The position numbers and the translations under genes are program-made. The notes below the pieces were generated by a model. That model was not told the DNA's origin. It saw nothing but the letters and a program-made list of their open reading frames with translations, and did not search any database. Of a stretch of 64,000 nucleotides of DNA, positions 22,488 through 30,334 are shown piece by piece. Position 1 is the first letter of the stretch. Each line of letters begins with the position of its first letter. Source of the DNA: Syngnathus acus (lineage: Eukaryota; Chordata; Actinopteri; Syngnathiformes; Syngnathidae); the NCBI RefSeq assembly GCF_901709675.1, contig NC_051099.1, positions 9,498,501-9,562,500 of the forward strand, read 5' to 3'.

Positions 22488-23822
22488 ATGGCTCAAAAAA
22501 GATCCGCCAGACGTCTTTTACCCGGATTTCCATCTATGATGAACGGACCAGGGGGGAAAATCTCAAGGGGGGTGCAGACGACGCCAAATGAGACGATAAC
22601 ACTCTGGTCAAGTCCCGAGAAATCTGCCGATGAGACAAACAAGGTAGACACAGCTTTCATCACATCTCCACAAGCAAACATAGCGGCTGAGATAGCTGTG
22701 CAAACGCCATCAAAGATCTTTGAGTTCCTCAGACCGTATGGAACCGTATCACAGCCAGCGGACGAGATGTGGTCCTCCCTCGACAATTCTGCCGCAGAGA
22801 CAAATCAGGCCGACATGGCGTTCATCACATCTCCACAACCGTCACACAGCTCCAGACAGAGTTTCGAGACCATCTGCGGACCCCCATCTACCATAGAGCT
22901 AACGCCACCTGCTGGTTCAGAGGGGGACGAGACCCCCCTAGCAAACGGGGTGGAGCAACATGATCAATGGTCTTCGTATCCAGCTAGACACCTGTTCGAC
23001 GACACGTGCGTGAGCTATCCTGAAAGAGGTTTCGACTTGCCATGCCTGACCTATGCTGAAGCCCTCCACATCATCGATCCTGAGGCATTAGCTAGAGAGG
23101 TTGATGGTTCGGAGACCTACATCGATCTTCCGACGCTGATGGATGATACAGATGCGGACTTACCATGCTTATCCTACGATGATGTCGCTCCCGAGGCATC
23201 AGCCATAGTGGTTGATGATTCGGAGCCCTACATCGATCTCACGACGCTGATGGACGACACAGATGCGGGAGACGACCCTCGCCTCCCCTCTGGTGATAAC
23301 ATGCCGATGCAAACGATGACATCATCACCTGTGAAAATCGACATTCCCAAGGATTTATACATGATGAATGTAGAACCACTTTCCTGGTTGATAGTGGGAG
23401 ATTACACACGCGTCAAACTAATGGTGGCCTACCTTTTGTACGATGCCTTAATAGAACATGCCAAAGCAATGTGTGACGGGTGTTTTCTCGATGATCTCAG
23501 TCAGCTACATCACACATGCCTGTTCATAGAGGATCGCTGCTTTTATTTTTATGCAAATTATGAAACAGTGACGGCTGAGCTATGCAATGCTAACTTTCTG
23601 CACACATTATCGACCATGCTCTTTTATTTCAGGACCGCTGCTCCTTTAAAAACCATACGCAACACAGCTGCGTCCATTCTACACGACCTCGCCCATGAAC
23701 GCAAGATCTTTGCCCAGCTCCGCTGTATAAAACAAGAATTTAGTGACATTCTGGTGCTGAGTAAGAGTGAAGTGGGGTTATTATTTAGAACCTTTGGGAA
23801 AACACAATGGGAAATGTTGTGA
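22488..23822 (+). CDS. Polinton accessory protein with two kinds of internal repeat, 444 aa
   Basis: The N-terminal 270 residues look disordered and acidic and contain two duplications. A WSS...SA.ETN..D.AFITSPQ unit occurs at 40-62 and 95-117. A unit containing LPCL.Y and YIDLPTLMDDTDAD (or T for P) occurs at about 183-223 and 224-260. The C-terminal 165 residues are globular and helical, with a candidate zinc site at C329, C332, H341, H342 and C344. The repeated acidic Leu-rich DL..LMDD segments look like short linear docking or activation motifs. I do not know the family. The stop codon region overlaps the next small frame by 16 bases. Role unknown; a regulatory or host-modulating protein is an inference from composition. 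Confidence 0.75.
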   Translation: MAQKRSARRLLPGFPSMMNGPGGKISRGVQTTPNETITLWSSPEKSADETNKVDTAFITSPQANIAAEIAVQTPSKIFEFLRPYGTVSQPADEMWSSLDNSAAETNQADMAFITSPQPSHSSRQSFETICGPPSTIELTPPAGSEGDETPLANGVEQHDQWSSYPARHLFDDTCVSYPERGFDLPCLTYAEALHIIDPEALAREVDGSETYIDLPTLMDDTDADLPCLSYDDVAPEASAIVVDDSEPYIDLTTLMDDTDAGDDPRLPSGDNMPMQTMTSSPVKIDIPKDLYMMNVEPLSWLIVGDYTRVKLMVAYLLYDALIEHAKAMCDGCFLDDLSQLHHTCLFIEDRCFYFYANYETVTAELCNANFLHTLSTMLFYFRTAAPLKTIRNTAASILHDLAHERKIFAQLRCIKQEFSDILVLSKSEVGLLFRTFGKTQWEML

Positions 23823-23989
23823 GGAAAACATGGGTCCAACTGGCTGCTGATCTAGCATTGTTTTTAGACTATATTAAATACTATTTGCTAGATGATATAA
23901 CTACATGGTTAAGGAGACTTGAAACCCTAATTGAAGCCAAAATACTACCGTCTATGTTATTTTCATACATGCGTTATACTGAACCTTAG
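23807..23989 (+). CDS. Small overlapping ORF, 60 aa
   Basis: Starts MGNVVRKTW, with a Gly at position 2 that could in principle be myristoylated, although position 6 is Arg rather than Ser/Thr. It continues as one amphipathic, leucine-rich, tryptophan-containing sequence. The start codon lies inside the last codons of the 444-aa gene in another frame, and AATAAA follows at about 24036. It could be a real small protein or the second exon/alternative end of the larger gene. Confidence 0.4.
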   Translation: MGNVVRKTWVQLAADLALFLDYIKYYLLDDITTWLRRLETLIEAKILPSMLFSYMRYTEP

Positions 23990-24043
23990 AAACTGTTTTT
24001 ATTTTTTATTGCTGTGTGCTTCCTACTTTTTGTAATAAACTAA

Positions 24044-24184
24044 TGTGACCAGCAAAGTGATTGTTTTCTGTTTATTCTATTTAAAAAATCTCATACCTGT
24101 ATGCTTTTATTAGCTGTGACCAGCAAAGTGATTTTCTGTGTTTACTCTATTAAAAAATCACATACTTGTATGCTTTATTAGCGG
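24044..24184. repeat. Two tandem ~70-bp units before the integrase gene
   Basis: GTGACCAGCAAAGTGATT recurs at about 24045 and 24116, each followed by CTCATACCTGTATGCTTTTA / CACATACTTGTATGCTTTA and TTAGC. The duplicated unit sits between a polyadenylation signal (AATAAA, about 24036) and the integrase ATG, so it may hold control sequence. Confidence 0.7.
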
Positions 24185-24220
24185 TGACACATTTTGCTAC
24201 GCGTCAATCTGCATCTAACA

Positions 24221-25300
24221 ATGGGGGGTGACAGATGTCTTCAAAAACTCTATTATAAAGCTAATAACCCAGCTAGTTACGGAGGGGAGGCACGTTTACA
24301 CAAAGGAGCGACTGTTAACTGTAAAAACACTAAAATTAAAAAAGTGAAAGCGTTTCTAGCAGACCAAGATACTTATACTTTACACAAACCAGCCAGAATA
24401 ACCTTTCCTAGAAATAAAGTTTTTGTTCGAGGTCCTATGAGACAATTTCAAGCAGATTTATGTGATATGCAATCACTAGCACACTACAATGACGGATATA
24501 AATATTTACTGACCACAATTGATGTGTTTTCGAAACGCGCTTTTGTACGAGTTCTGAAGACCAAATCAGCTCAGCATGTGACCAGGGCCTTTGAAGATGT
24601 CTTAGCAGTTAGCGGGGTACCCTTACGACTCCAGACAGATAAAGGGAAAGAATTTTTTAACAAACATTTCCAGAAATTAATGAGACAGCATAATATTATA
24701 CATTTTGCAACGTCTTCTGACACAAAGGCGCAAACGGTTGAACGCTTTCACAGAACGTTGAAATCACGAATGTGGAGATATTTTACTGCCAAAAACACAC
24801 AACGATATGTCGATGTAATTCAGGATTTTATTATCAGCTATAATGACAGTTTCCATACTAGTATAAAAATGACACCTAATGCCGTAAACATGGATAATAG
24901 AGACATTGCTTTTACTAACCTGTACGCAAACAACCCCTTCCGACGAGGAATCAAGTTCCGCTTCGCTCCAGGCGATACAGTCCGGCTATCCAAATTGAGA
25001 GGTATCTTTGAGAAGGGATATTTACAAAGCTTCACGGACGAAATATTCAGAATTACACAACGTCTCCACCGCGTCCCGCCTGTATACAAAATATCGGATT
25101 TAGACGGTGTTTCTATAGAAGGCAGCTTTTACGAAGCGGAATTACAAAAAGTAAAAATAAAAAAAAACAAGATTTTTCGTATACAGAAAATCCTTAAATC
25201 ACGCATCGTGTCAGGCAAACGGGAGTTACTAGTTCACTGGGTTGGCTGGCCAGCCAAATTTGACAGCTGGGTCCCCACATATAGCGTAAAAGACATTTAA
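24221..25300 (+). CDS. int: Polinton integrase (retroviral-type, with chromodomain), 359 aa
   Basis: Joins the element's ends to host DNA, giving short target duplications. The rve-type catalytic core shows D79 (FQADLCDM), D140 (LQTDKGKEF) and E174 (TVERFHR), the DDE triad. A C-terminal chromodomain (about 318-359, IQKILKSR...LLVHWVGW...DSWVP) may steer insertion to modified chromatin. The ATG at 24221 is preferred; the frame is open slightly further upstream but without ATG. Length and layout are normal for Maverick integrases. Confidence 0.93.
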   Translation: MGGDRCLQKLYYKANNPASYGGEARLHKGATVNCKNTKIKKVKAFLADQDTYTLHKPARITFPRNKVFVRGPMRQFQADLCDMQSLAHYNDGYKYLLTTIDVFSKRAFVRVLKTKSAQHVTRAFEDVLAVSGVPLRLQTDKGKEFFNKHFQKLMRQHNIIHFATSSDTKAQTVERFHRTLKSRMWRYFTAKNTQRYVDVIQDFIISYNDSFHTSIKMTPNAVNMDNRDIAFTNLYANNPFRRGIKFRFAPGDTVRLSKLRGIFEKGYLQSFTDEIFRITQRLHRVPPVYKISDLDGVSIEGSFYEAELQKVKIKKNKIFRIQKILKSRIVSGKRELLVHWVGWPAKFDSWVPTYSVKDI

Positions 25301-25334
25301 AACTCGACAAGCTGTCACTCTGTGAAATTTCAAC

Positions 25335-26201
25335 ATGGGCGATGTCCACAGAGAATTCTACGTAACACTAGCCTCAAATGCTAGCATGCACATCTTCCCT
25401 GAGAACACGCTTTCAGAATTTAAAGTGGAATTAGCGCAACATATCGATTTAAAAGGCTCATGGGAGGTCGGCTTATGTGAAATTTCATACATCAACTCAA
25501 TTTCTGACGTTCCTGAGAAAAAACGGGACTTCTACTTCAAACATCTGAAACCACAAAACTCCCTCGATGGCTTTTTAGAAGATGATTCGGAAATTAAGCA
25601 TATGCAGAAAAATCGAGAGGGTGTTCGGAATTTTTACCTCAAACATACGTCTCGAGAGGTTGATCCTGAGGTTCGGCATACGTTGAAAATTCGAGGAGGC
25701 GTTTACAACGATCATGAGTCGTTAGCTTCTGAAATCCGAACTCTATTAACTAAAACCAGTACGAGAAAGATTGACATTCAATTTGACCAACATATGCGCA
25801 GATATCTGTTTACAGGCGAAGAAGGTTTGAGAATTATGTTCAAGAGCCCCCTAGCGTATATTGTTGGAATGAACCCGGAACATTGGCTCCAGCTCCGACC
25901 GGAAGGCGTCTATGGACAACATGCGGCTGATAAAAGAGCCGGTTTATATTTTGTATTCGTTTATACAGATATTGTTCAACATCAAACTATAGGTGACGCT
26001 TACGCACCGATGCTTCGCACTCTCCCCGTTATGGGGAAATACGGAGATGTTATAAATAAGACTTTTAATCCTGTGTACTATTTAAACGTGTGCAGAAGTC
26101 ATATCGAGACCATTACAGTTAGTCTCCGAACAGACCAGAACACCCCTGTGGAATTTGAATACGGGAAAGTTATCCTCATTTTGCATTTTAGATCGAGATA
26201 A
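25335..26201 (+). CDS. Polinton penton-like minor capsid protein, 288 aa
   Basis: The N terminus FYVTLASNASMHIFPENTLS, followed by a Gly-x-Trp-EVGL segment, is characteristic of the minor capsid (single jelly-roll, penton-like) protein of animal Polintons, which fills the five-fold vertices of the predicted virion. It starts 35 bases after the integrase stop and ends nine bases before the next gene, so the structural genes are packed together. A stretch around residues 75-115 has near repeats with His-Met/Arg-His and basic residues. Function is assigned by family resemblance. Confidence 0.8.
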   Translation: MGDVHREFYVTLASNASMHIFPENTLSEFKVELAQHIDLKGSWEVGLCEISYINSISDVPEKKRDFYFKHLKPQNSLDGFLEDDSEIKHMQKNREGVRNFYLKHTSREVDPEVRHTLKIRGGVYNDHESLASEIRTLLTKTSTRKIDIQFDQHMRRYLFTGEEGLRIMFKSPLAYIVGMNPEHWLQLRPEGVYGQHAADKRAGLYFVFVYTDIVQHQTIGDAYAPMLRTLPVMGKYGDVINKTFNPVYYLNVCRSHIETITVSLRTDQNTPVEFEYGKVILILHFRSR

Positions 26202-26209
26202 TAAAAACA

Positions 26210-26632
26210 ATGATGACATCATCCACACATCCCGATATGTATAGATTTGTGGATTATTACGAAACGCAAGTGGGAGGAGCGTTTCAAGGGTTTCAGGGGA
26301 GCCCCGTTCAATATGGGCGTGGCCTAGGGTCTATTTTTGCAAAACTCTTCCGTTTCGTGATGCCTATGTTCAAAAGCGGCTTTAACCTGGCGAAGCCACA
26401 TCTTCAATCCGCTGCTAAAAACATAGCAACGGATGTAGCCGGGCGTGTCATAGAAAGAATTCAACGCAAAACAACTACAACTCAAGAAGGTTCCGGACTT
26501 GCAGTTTTATCACGCAGGGGGCTGCATCCTGGGGGGCGTAGGAAAAAGACACTTAAAAGAAAAAAACGCTCTGCCGATCTCAGATCAGTTAAGAAAAGAC
26601 GAAGGAGACGGAAGGCAGATATTTTCTCTTAA
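26210..26632 (+). CDS. Small virion core / membrane-active (pVI- or pX-like) protein, 140 aa
   Basis: Residues about 35-80 form a Gly-rich then amphipathic helical region (GRGLGSIFAKLFRFVMPMF, followed by AKPHLQSAAKNIATDVAGRV). The C terminus is strongly basic (RRKKTLKRKKR...KKRRRRRK). This layout resembles the adenovirus pVI/pX-type small proteins, one segment for membranes and one for DNA. It sits between the penton-like and major capsid genes. The stop TAA is one base before the ATG of the capsid gene. Two start codons in a row (26210, 26213) make the exact start uncertain by one residue. Confidence 0.7.
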   Translation: MMTSSTHPDMYRFVDYYETQVGGAFQGFQGSPVQYGRGLGSIFAKLFRFVMPMFKSGFNLAKPHLQSAAKNIATDVAGRVIERIQRKTTTTQEGSGLAVLSRRGLHPGGRRKKTLKRKKRSADLRSVKKRRRRRKADIFS

Positions 26633-26633
26633 A

Positions 26634-27944
26634 ATGGCCCTTCTACATTTTAAATCGCAAGAGTGTGTATTATCAAGTCTCGATTTGTTTTCTTGTCCGT
26701 TAACACAACTATCTATCGAAGATAGTTCTTATGTCGAATTCCTACCGTTGTCGGCCATTGTGGACCAGGGGCCAATCGAATTCTTTATACCCGGGGATGG
26801 TTCAAAATATTTAGATTTATCTGACACTCTATTACACCTGCGTTTAAAAATAACGCGTCGAGATGGGTCTAATTTGCCGCCGCAAGAACAAGTCGGGATT
26901 GTGAATTTCCCGATAAACACAATTTTTAGTCAATTAGATATCTCAATGGGGGGAAGATTAATATCACAGTCTAGTGCAACGCATGCATATAGATCCATCA
27001 TTGAGTTACTGTTAAACTTTTCACACGATTCATTGGAATCCCAGTTCACAGCAGGAATGTTTGCTAAAGACACTAGGGGGCGCATGGACTCTGTTGTTTT
27101 TGATGGGCCTACTGTCAACGAAGGCCTGGCCCGCCGTGCACAGCTGATGGGAGGATCACGTGAGTTCCACGTCACAGGACCGCTACACGGAGATATTTTC
27201 TTTTCCGAACGCCATCTATTGAATAATGTGGATCTACGGCTAAAGTTAACTAGAGCTCCGGATGATTTTTGCCTCATGAGCGCTCCAGACAGCGACTCGT
27301 GTCTCAAGATATTAGGAGCTTCACTTTACGTGAAAAAGGTTTCAGTCTCCCCGGCTGTCTCTATTGGTCATGAAGCCGCTTTACATAAAGGTAACGCCTT
27401 GTACCCACTAAGTAGAGTCAATATAAAGACTTTTTCTATCCCTCAAAACTCACGGATTTGTCACCAAGATAACCTCTTCCTCGGACATATTCCTAAACAA
27501 ATTGTACTAGCTATGGTGAATCATAACAGTTTTATGGGACGACGAGATTTAAACCCCTTTAACTTTTTACATCATAACATTGAGTATTTGGCGCTTAGCC
27601 ACGAAGGTCGCCAGATACCAGCTAAAGCTTTTCAACCCAATTTCGAAGCTGGATTATATACACGTGAATTTCATAATCTGTACACAGCTACGGGTCGCTT
27701 TTTAAAAGATTTACCGCTCTGTATCGATCAACAAGATTTTAGTCAAGGCTATTCACTTTTTGTCTTCAATTTAAGTCAAGCAGATGATTCCGGTGCTTTG
27801 TCCCCCGTGAATAATGGTGTTTTAAGATTAGATTTGCGATTCCGTACGCCCCTCCCACATACAGCCACGCTTATCGTTTACGCGGTCTATGATTCCCTTA
27901 TTGAGATTAATGCCAAGAGGGAAGTATTGATGGACTATTATTGA
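26634..27944 (+). CDS. Polinton major capsid protein (hexon-like, double jelly roll), 436 aa
   Basis: SLDLFSCPLTQLSIEDSS, FIPGDGSKYLDLSDTLLHL and FSQLDISMGGRLISQS are the signature of the F54H12.2-like family, the Polinton major capsid proteins that would trimerise into hexon-like capsomers. The ATG at 26634 gives the usual N terminus; the frame is open 45 codons further upstream, but that part overlaps the preceding gene. The frame has no disruption. The protease gene starts four bases after its stop. Confidence 0.88.
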   Translation: MALLHFKSQECVLSSLDLFSCPLTQLSIEDSSYVEFLPLSAIVDQGPIEFFIPGDGSKYLDLSDTLLHLRLKITRRDGSNLPPQEQVGIVNFPINTIFSQLDISMGGRLISQSSATHAYRSIIELLLNFSHDSLESQFTAGMFAKDTRGRMDSVVFDGPTVNEGLARRAQLMGGSREFHVTGPLHGDIFFSERHLLNNVDLRLKLTRAPDDFCLMSAPDSDSCLKILGASLYVKKVSVSPAVSIGHEAALHKGNALYPLSRVNIKTFSIPQNSRICHQDNLFLGHIPKQIVLAMVNHNSFMGRRDLNPFNFLHHNIEYLALSHEGRQIPAKAFQPNFEAGLYTREFHNLYTATGRFLKDLPLCIDQQDFSQGYSLFVFNLSQADDSGALSPVNNGVLRLDLRFRTPLPHTATLIVYAVYDSLIEINAKREVLMDYY

Positions 27945-27948
27945 CACT

Positions 27949-28482
27949 ATGAACGGCCGTGAATTGGATTTGATTATGACTCGGACGCAAAGGGCGCTGT
28001 TTGGAGGTGTTTTAGCGTCAGACGAGTTAGCTGACGTCAAAGACACGCCCCCCAGACATTATATTGTCAATACACATCCTCGACATCTCCCCGGGGAGCA
28101 TTGGCTCGCTTTGACTTTAGAATCTGATGGTTTGGCCACATTCTTTGATCCTTTTGGTCTGCCGCCGGACAGTCCTTATTACCCGTCAAGTATATACAGA
28201 TTTCTGAAGAAGCATTCTAAGCGTATCGAATATCATAATGGGCAACTGCAACACGAATTGAATGACACCTGTGGTCAACATTGCGTCTACTACTTGTCAC
28301 AACGAGGGTGGGGGCTGAGCTACAGTGAGGTGATGACGCATTATAGTTCCGATCCTCTGCATAACGACGTTATGGTTACCGATTTTGTCAAGAATTGTCG
28401 GAGACCTGATAGGATGCGTGGCGGTCAAATATCTTGTTCATTACATAAATTTAAAGAATGTCATTGTCTGAAACCGTGTTAA
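27949..28482 (+). CDS. pro: Adenain-like cysteine protease (virion maturation), 177 aa
   Basis: The catalytic set of the adenovirus/Ulp1 (C5/C48-like) fold is visible: H51 in GEHWLAL, D67 in FFDPFG, and C112 in NDTCGQHCVYYL, the Cys after the second part of the CG-x-x-C pattern. It would cleave capsid and core precursors during particle assembly. It lies directly behind the major capsid gene, as in many Polintons. Bases 28189-28217 inside the gene also occur exactly in the left terminal region at 21124-21152. Confidence 0.92.
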   Translation: MNGRELDLIMTRTQRALFGGVLASDELADVKDTPPRHYIVNTHPRHLPGEHWLALTLESDGLATFFDPFGLPPDSPYYPSSIYRFLKKHSKRIEYHNGQLQHELNDTCGQHCVYYLSQRGWGLSYSEVMTHYSSDPLHNDVMVTDFVKNCRRPDRMRGGQISCSLHKFKECHCLKPC

Positions 28483-28499
28483 TGTTTTATAAAATCTCT

Positions 28500-28512
28500 T
28501 TTATTCAATAAA
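28500..28512. terminator. Back-to-back polyadenylation signals between convergent Polinton units
   Basis: TTTATTCAATAAA contains AATAAA for the + strand (28507-28512) and, one base away, AATAAA for the - strand (28500-28505). It lies 25 bases after the protease stop and about 70 bases past the end of the 235-aa gene, so it can serve both converging transcription units. Confidence 0.75.
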
Positions 28513-28580
28513 CATTGTTAAAGAGAGTTACAGAGTCATTAGTTTTTTTTCAGTAACAACATTAACGTATCTAACATTTT

Positions 28581-29288
28581 TTAATAACTAACCCATTTTA
28601 CTACCGGCGATCTGATTTTCCTTTTTTTTACGCTTACATATTTTGCATGAGAAACATCATCATCATCATCATCTTCATCCCTAGCGTATTTCAAACGTTT
28701 GAAATCAGCACGAGCAGAGGGGTTGGAAATGGTTGATTCAGGTAGATTTAGCTGTGCTAATGTACGCAGAAATTCTGTCCAGCCAGCCGGTTGAGCTGCT
28801 AGTTTCTTACCGGTCACAATTAAATGTTTTATCAAATCGCTCATGTGCGAGCCCCTGACAGTTTTCCCTCTAAAAATAAATTCGCTTCGTGGCGTCCACC
28901 TTACATCTTCCGCCGATAATTTTTTCAGCACATAGGAGGCGTTGCGGCGATAACGTGGACCAATCGTATCCAAAATATCAACCCAATCTTCATCTGGCAC
29001 TTTTTGAGCCGTTTTCCTTTCCTCTTCAACGCCCGTCTCTTCATTACGAATCGTAATAGGAATCTGCTCAGAATCTTTTTGTTTGATCAACCCCAAATAA
29101 CGCTGCAGCAGGGTTTGATAAATTTTGATCTTTTCATATTGATTTAAATTTTTATTATCCAAAACCTGTTTCATCTCCTCATCCAAAGAATACTCAGCTC
29201 TGTCACGAATGGTGGGGGCTGGCTTATGGAGCCTCTCGAGCTGGTAAGGGGAGATCAGGAACATTTTCTGCGCCGTTTTCAAACTCAT
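28581..29288 (-). CDS. Conserved-type Polinton protein, 235 aa, unknown function
   Basis: Last gene of the leftward unit. The N-terminal half is helical and charged (LDEEMKQVLDNKNLNQYEKI). The middle has a PAGWTEFLRTLAQLNLPEST block near 170-190 that recalls an uncharacterised protein found beside the ATPase in many animal Polintons. An Asp run (DEDDDDDDV) and a basic end (VKKRKIRS) follow. This suggests a virion or DNA-associated protein, but I cannot assign a function. Its ATG is four bases past the stop of the 112-aa gene. Confidence 0.75.
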   Translation of the reverse strand: MSLKTAQKMFLISPYQLERLHKPAPTIRDRAEYSLDEEMKQVLDNKNLNQYEKIKIYQTLLQRYLGLIKQKDSEQIPITIRNEETGVEEERKTAQKVPDEDWVDILDTIGPRYRRNASYVLKKLSAEDVRWTPRSEFIFRGKTVRGSHMSDLIKHLIVTGKKLAAQPAGWTEFLRTLAQLNLPESTISNPSARADFKRLKYARDEDDDDDDVSHAKYVSVKKRKIRSPVVKWVSY

Positions 29289-29292
29289 TTTA

Positions 29293-29631
29293 TTATTTGT
29301 TCATAAAACCACTAATAACACTCCCCAGAACAGGTGCGAATGCCGCTAATAAAGGCAATATGAAACCACCTTTCTGAACTAACACAGCTCTTTTCTTCTT
29401 CAGAGTATTTTTCTTATTAGCCAGAAAGCGGATATTTTTCTTCTGCTTTTTTAGTTTTTTATAGCGTTTTGATTTTAAGGGTAGATGTCCTTTTAAAAGA
29501 TTCAGAGCAATCTCACACAATGCTCTCACTAAACTATTCGGACCTCTGAGAAGTAAATGCTTACGTTTGGCCGGTTTGGATGTAAACAAAGACTTGAGTA
29601 ACGACGCATTTGTTTTTAAAAGCTTTGTCAT
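29293..29631 (-). CDS. Basic protein with C-terminal hydrophobic segment, 112 aa
   Basis: From the ATG at 29631 the protein has a leucine-rich block (LVRALCEIALNLLKGHLPL), a strongly basic middle (KRYKKLKKQKKNIR...KKNTLKKKR) and an end GGFILPLLAAFAPVLGSVIS that can span or insert into a membrane. Such a small protein commonly accompanies the Polinton ATPase. It may be a DNA-condensing virion protein or a lytic peptide precursor; both are inference. Five bases separate it from the ATPase stop. Confidence 0.7.
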   Translation of the reverse strand: MTKLLKTNASLLKSLFTSKPAKRKHLLLRGPNSLVRALCEIALNLLKGHLPLKSKRYKKLKKQKKNIRFLANKKNTLKKKRAVLVQKGGFILPLLAAFAPVLGSVISGFMNK

Positions 29632-29635
29632 CGTT

Positions 29636-30304
29636 TTATTGTTTGGGTATATAAACCACAGGCCACTGACTATGTAGTACACCTGTACGTAGTCTATATT
29701 GTTCTGGGCATGAAGGCGTCAGATCTATCAGTAAATACCCGTGCGGCTCTTTCGTTGCATCTTCGAAAGATTCCAAAAAAAACTTCCGGTTGCTGGGGCA
29801 GATCTGATTCGCTAAAACATTCACTTGCAATTTATCATGGGGGTTTTTGAACAGAATCAAATAATTACTGTTTAAACTAATAGTACGGCTGAATTTCCCT
29901 TGATGGAATACATTCTGTGTTAGCATTATAACGCTTAAATTTTTATGATGTCTATATTGTGTGAATATGCGGACCACTTCCGGATTATCCGAAGCTTGGA
30001 AGATGATGTCGTCCAGAATCAGTAGGTGGTGCTGCTGCGGAGGGAACAGCTTCTCGTCATCAAAAGATTCAGGCAGCCCCTTGATGAAAACGATGTCTTT
30101 ATTCATGTTTTTGAGCTCATCGTACATTGGTTGGTAGGCAGTATAAACCCAGACAATATTATCAGGTTTTTTTCTCATAACATGTTCAGGATTTTCTAAA
30201 ACGGTTCTGACAAAGAATGTTTTACCACAACCTGACGGCCCTGCTATTATAGAGGAAAAAGGAAGTTCTAATCTAGGGTCAAATTCAATCTGGTTAAAAG
30301 CCAT
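29636..30304 (-). CDS. FtsK/HerA-type genome-packaging ATPase, 222 aa
   Basis: Walker A GPSGCGKT at residues 22-29 and Walker B HLLILDD near 93-99. The following helix has QYRHHKNLSVIMLTQNVF, the sensor region with a Gln in TQN typical of A32-like packaging ATPases. It would pump DNA into the capsid. The ATG at 30304 is chosen; three extra upstream codons lack ATG. The gap to the polymerase stop is 30 bases. Confidence 0.92.
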   Translation of the reverse strand: MAFNQIEFDPRLELPFSSIIAGPSGCGKTFFVRTVLENPEHVMRKKPDNIVWVYTAYQPMYDELKNMNKDIVFIKGLPESFDDEKLFPPQQHHLLILDDIIFQASDNPEVVRIFTQYRHHKNLSVIMLTQNVFHQGKFSRTISLNSNYLILFKNPHDKLQVNVLANQICPSNRKFFLESFEDATKEPHGYLLIDLTPSCPEQYRLRTGVLHSQWPVVYIPKQ

Positions 30305-30334
30305 TTTCCACACACCTGTATGTATGGAGGGAGA

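Noticed and set aside
22488-23822. LxCxE retinoblastoma-binding motif
   Set aside because: Candidate LPCL and LRCIK stretches lack the Glu at the required position.
28581-28700. CAT/ATG trinucleotide run as a microsatellite
   Set aside because: It encodes the Asp run of the 235-aa Polinton protein in frame, so it is coding.
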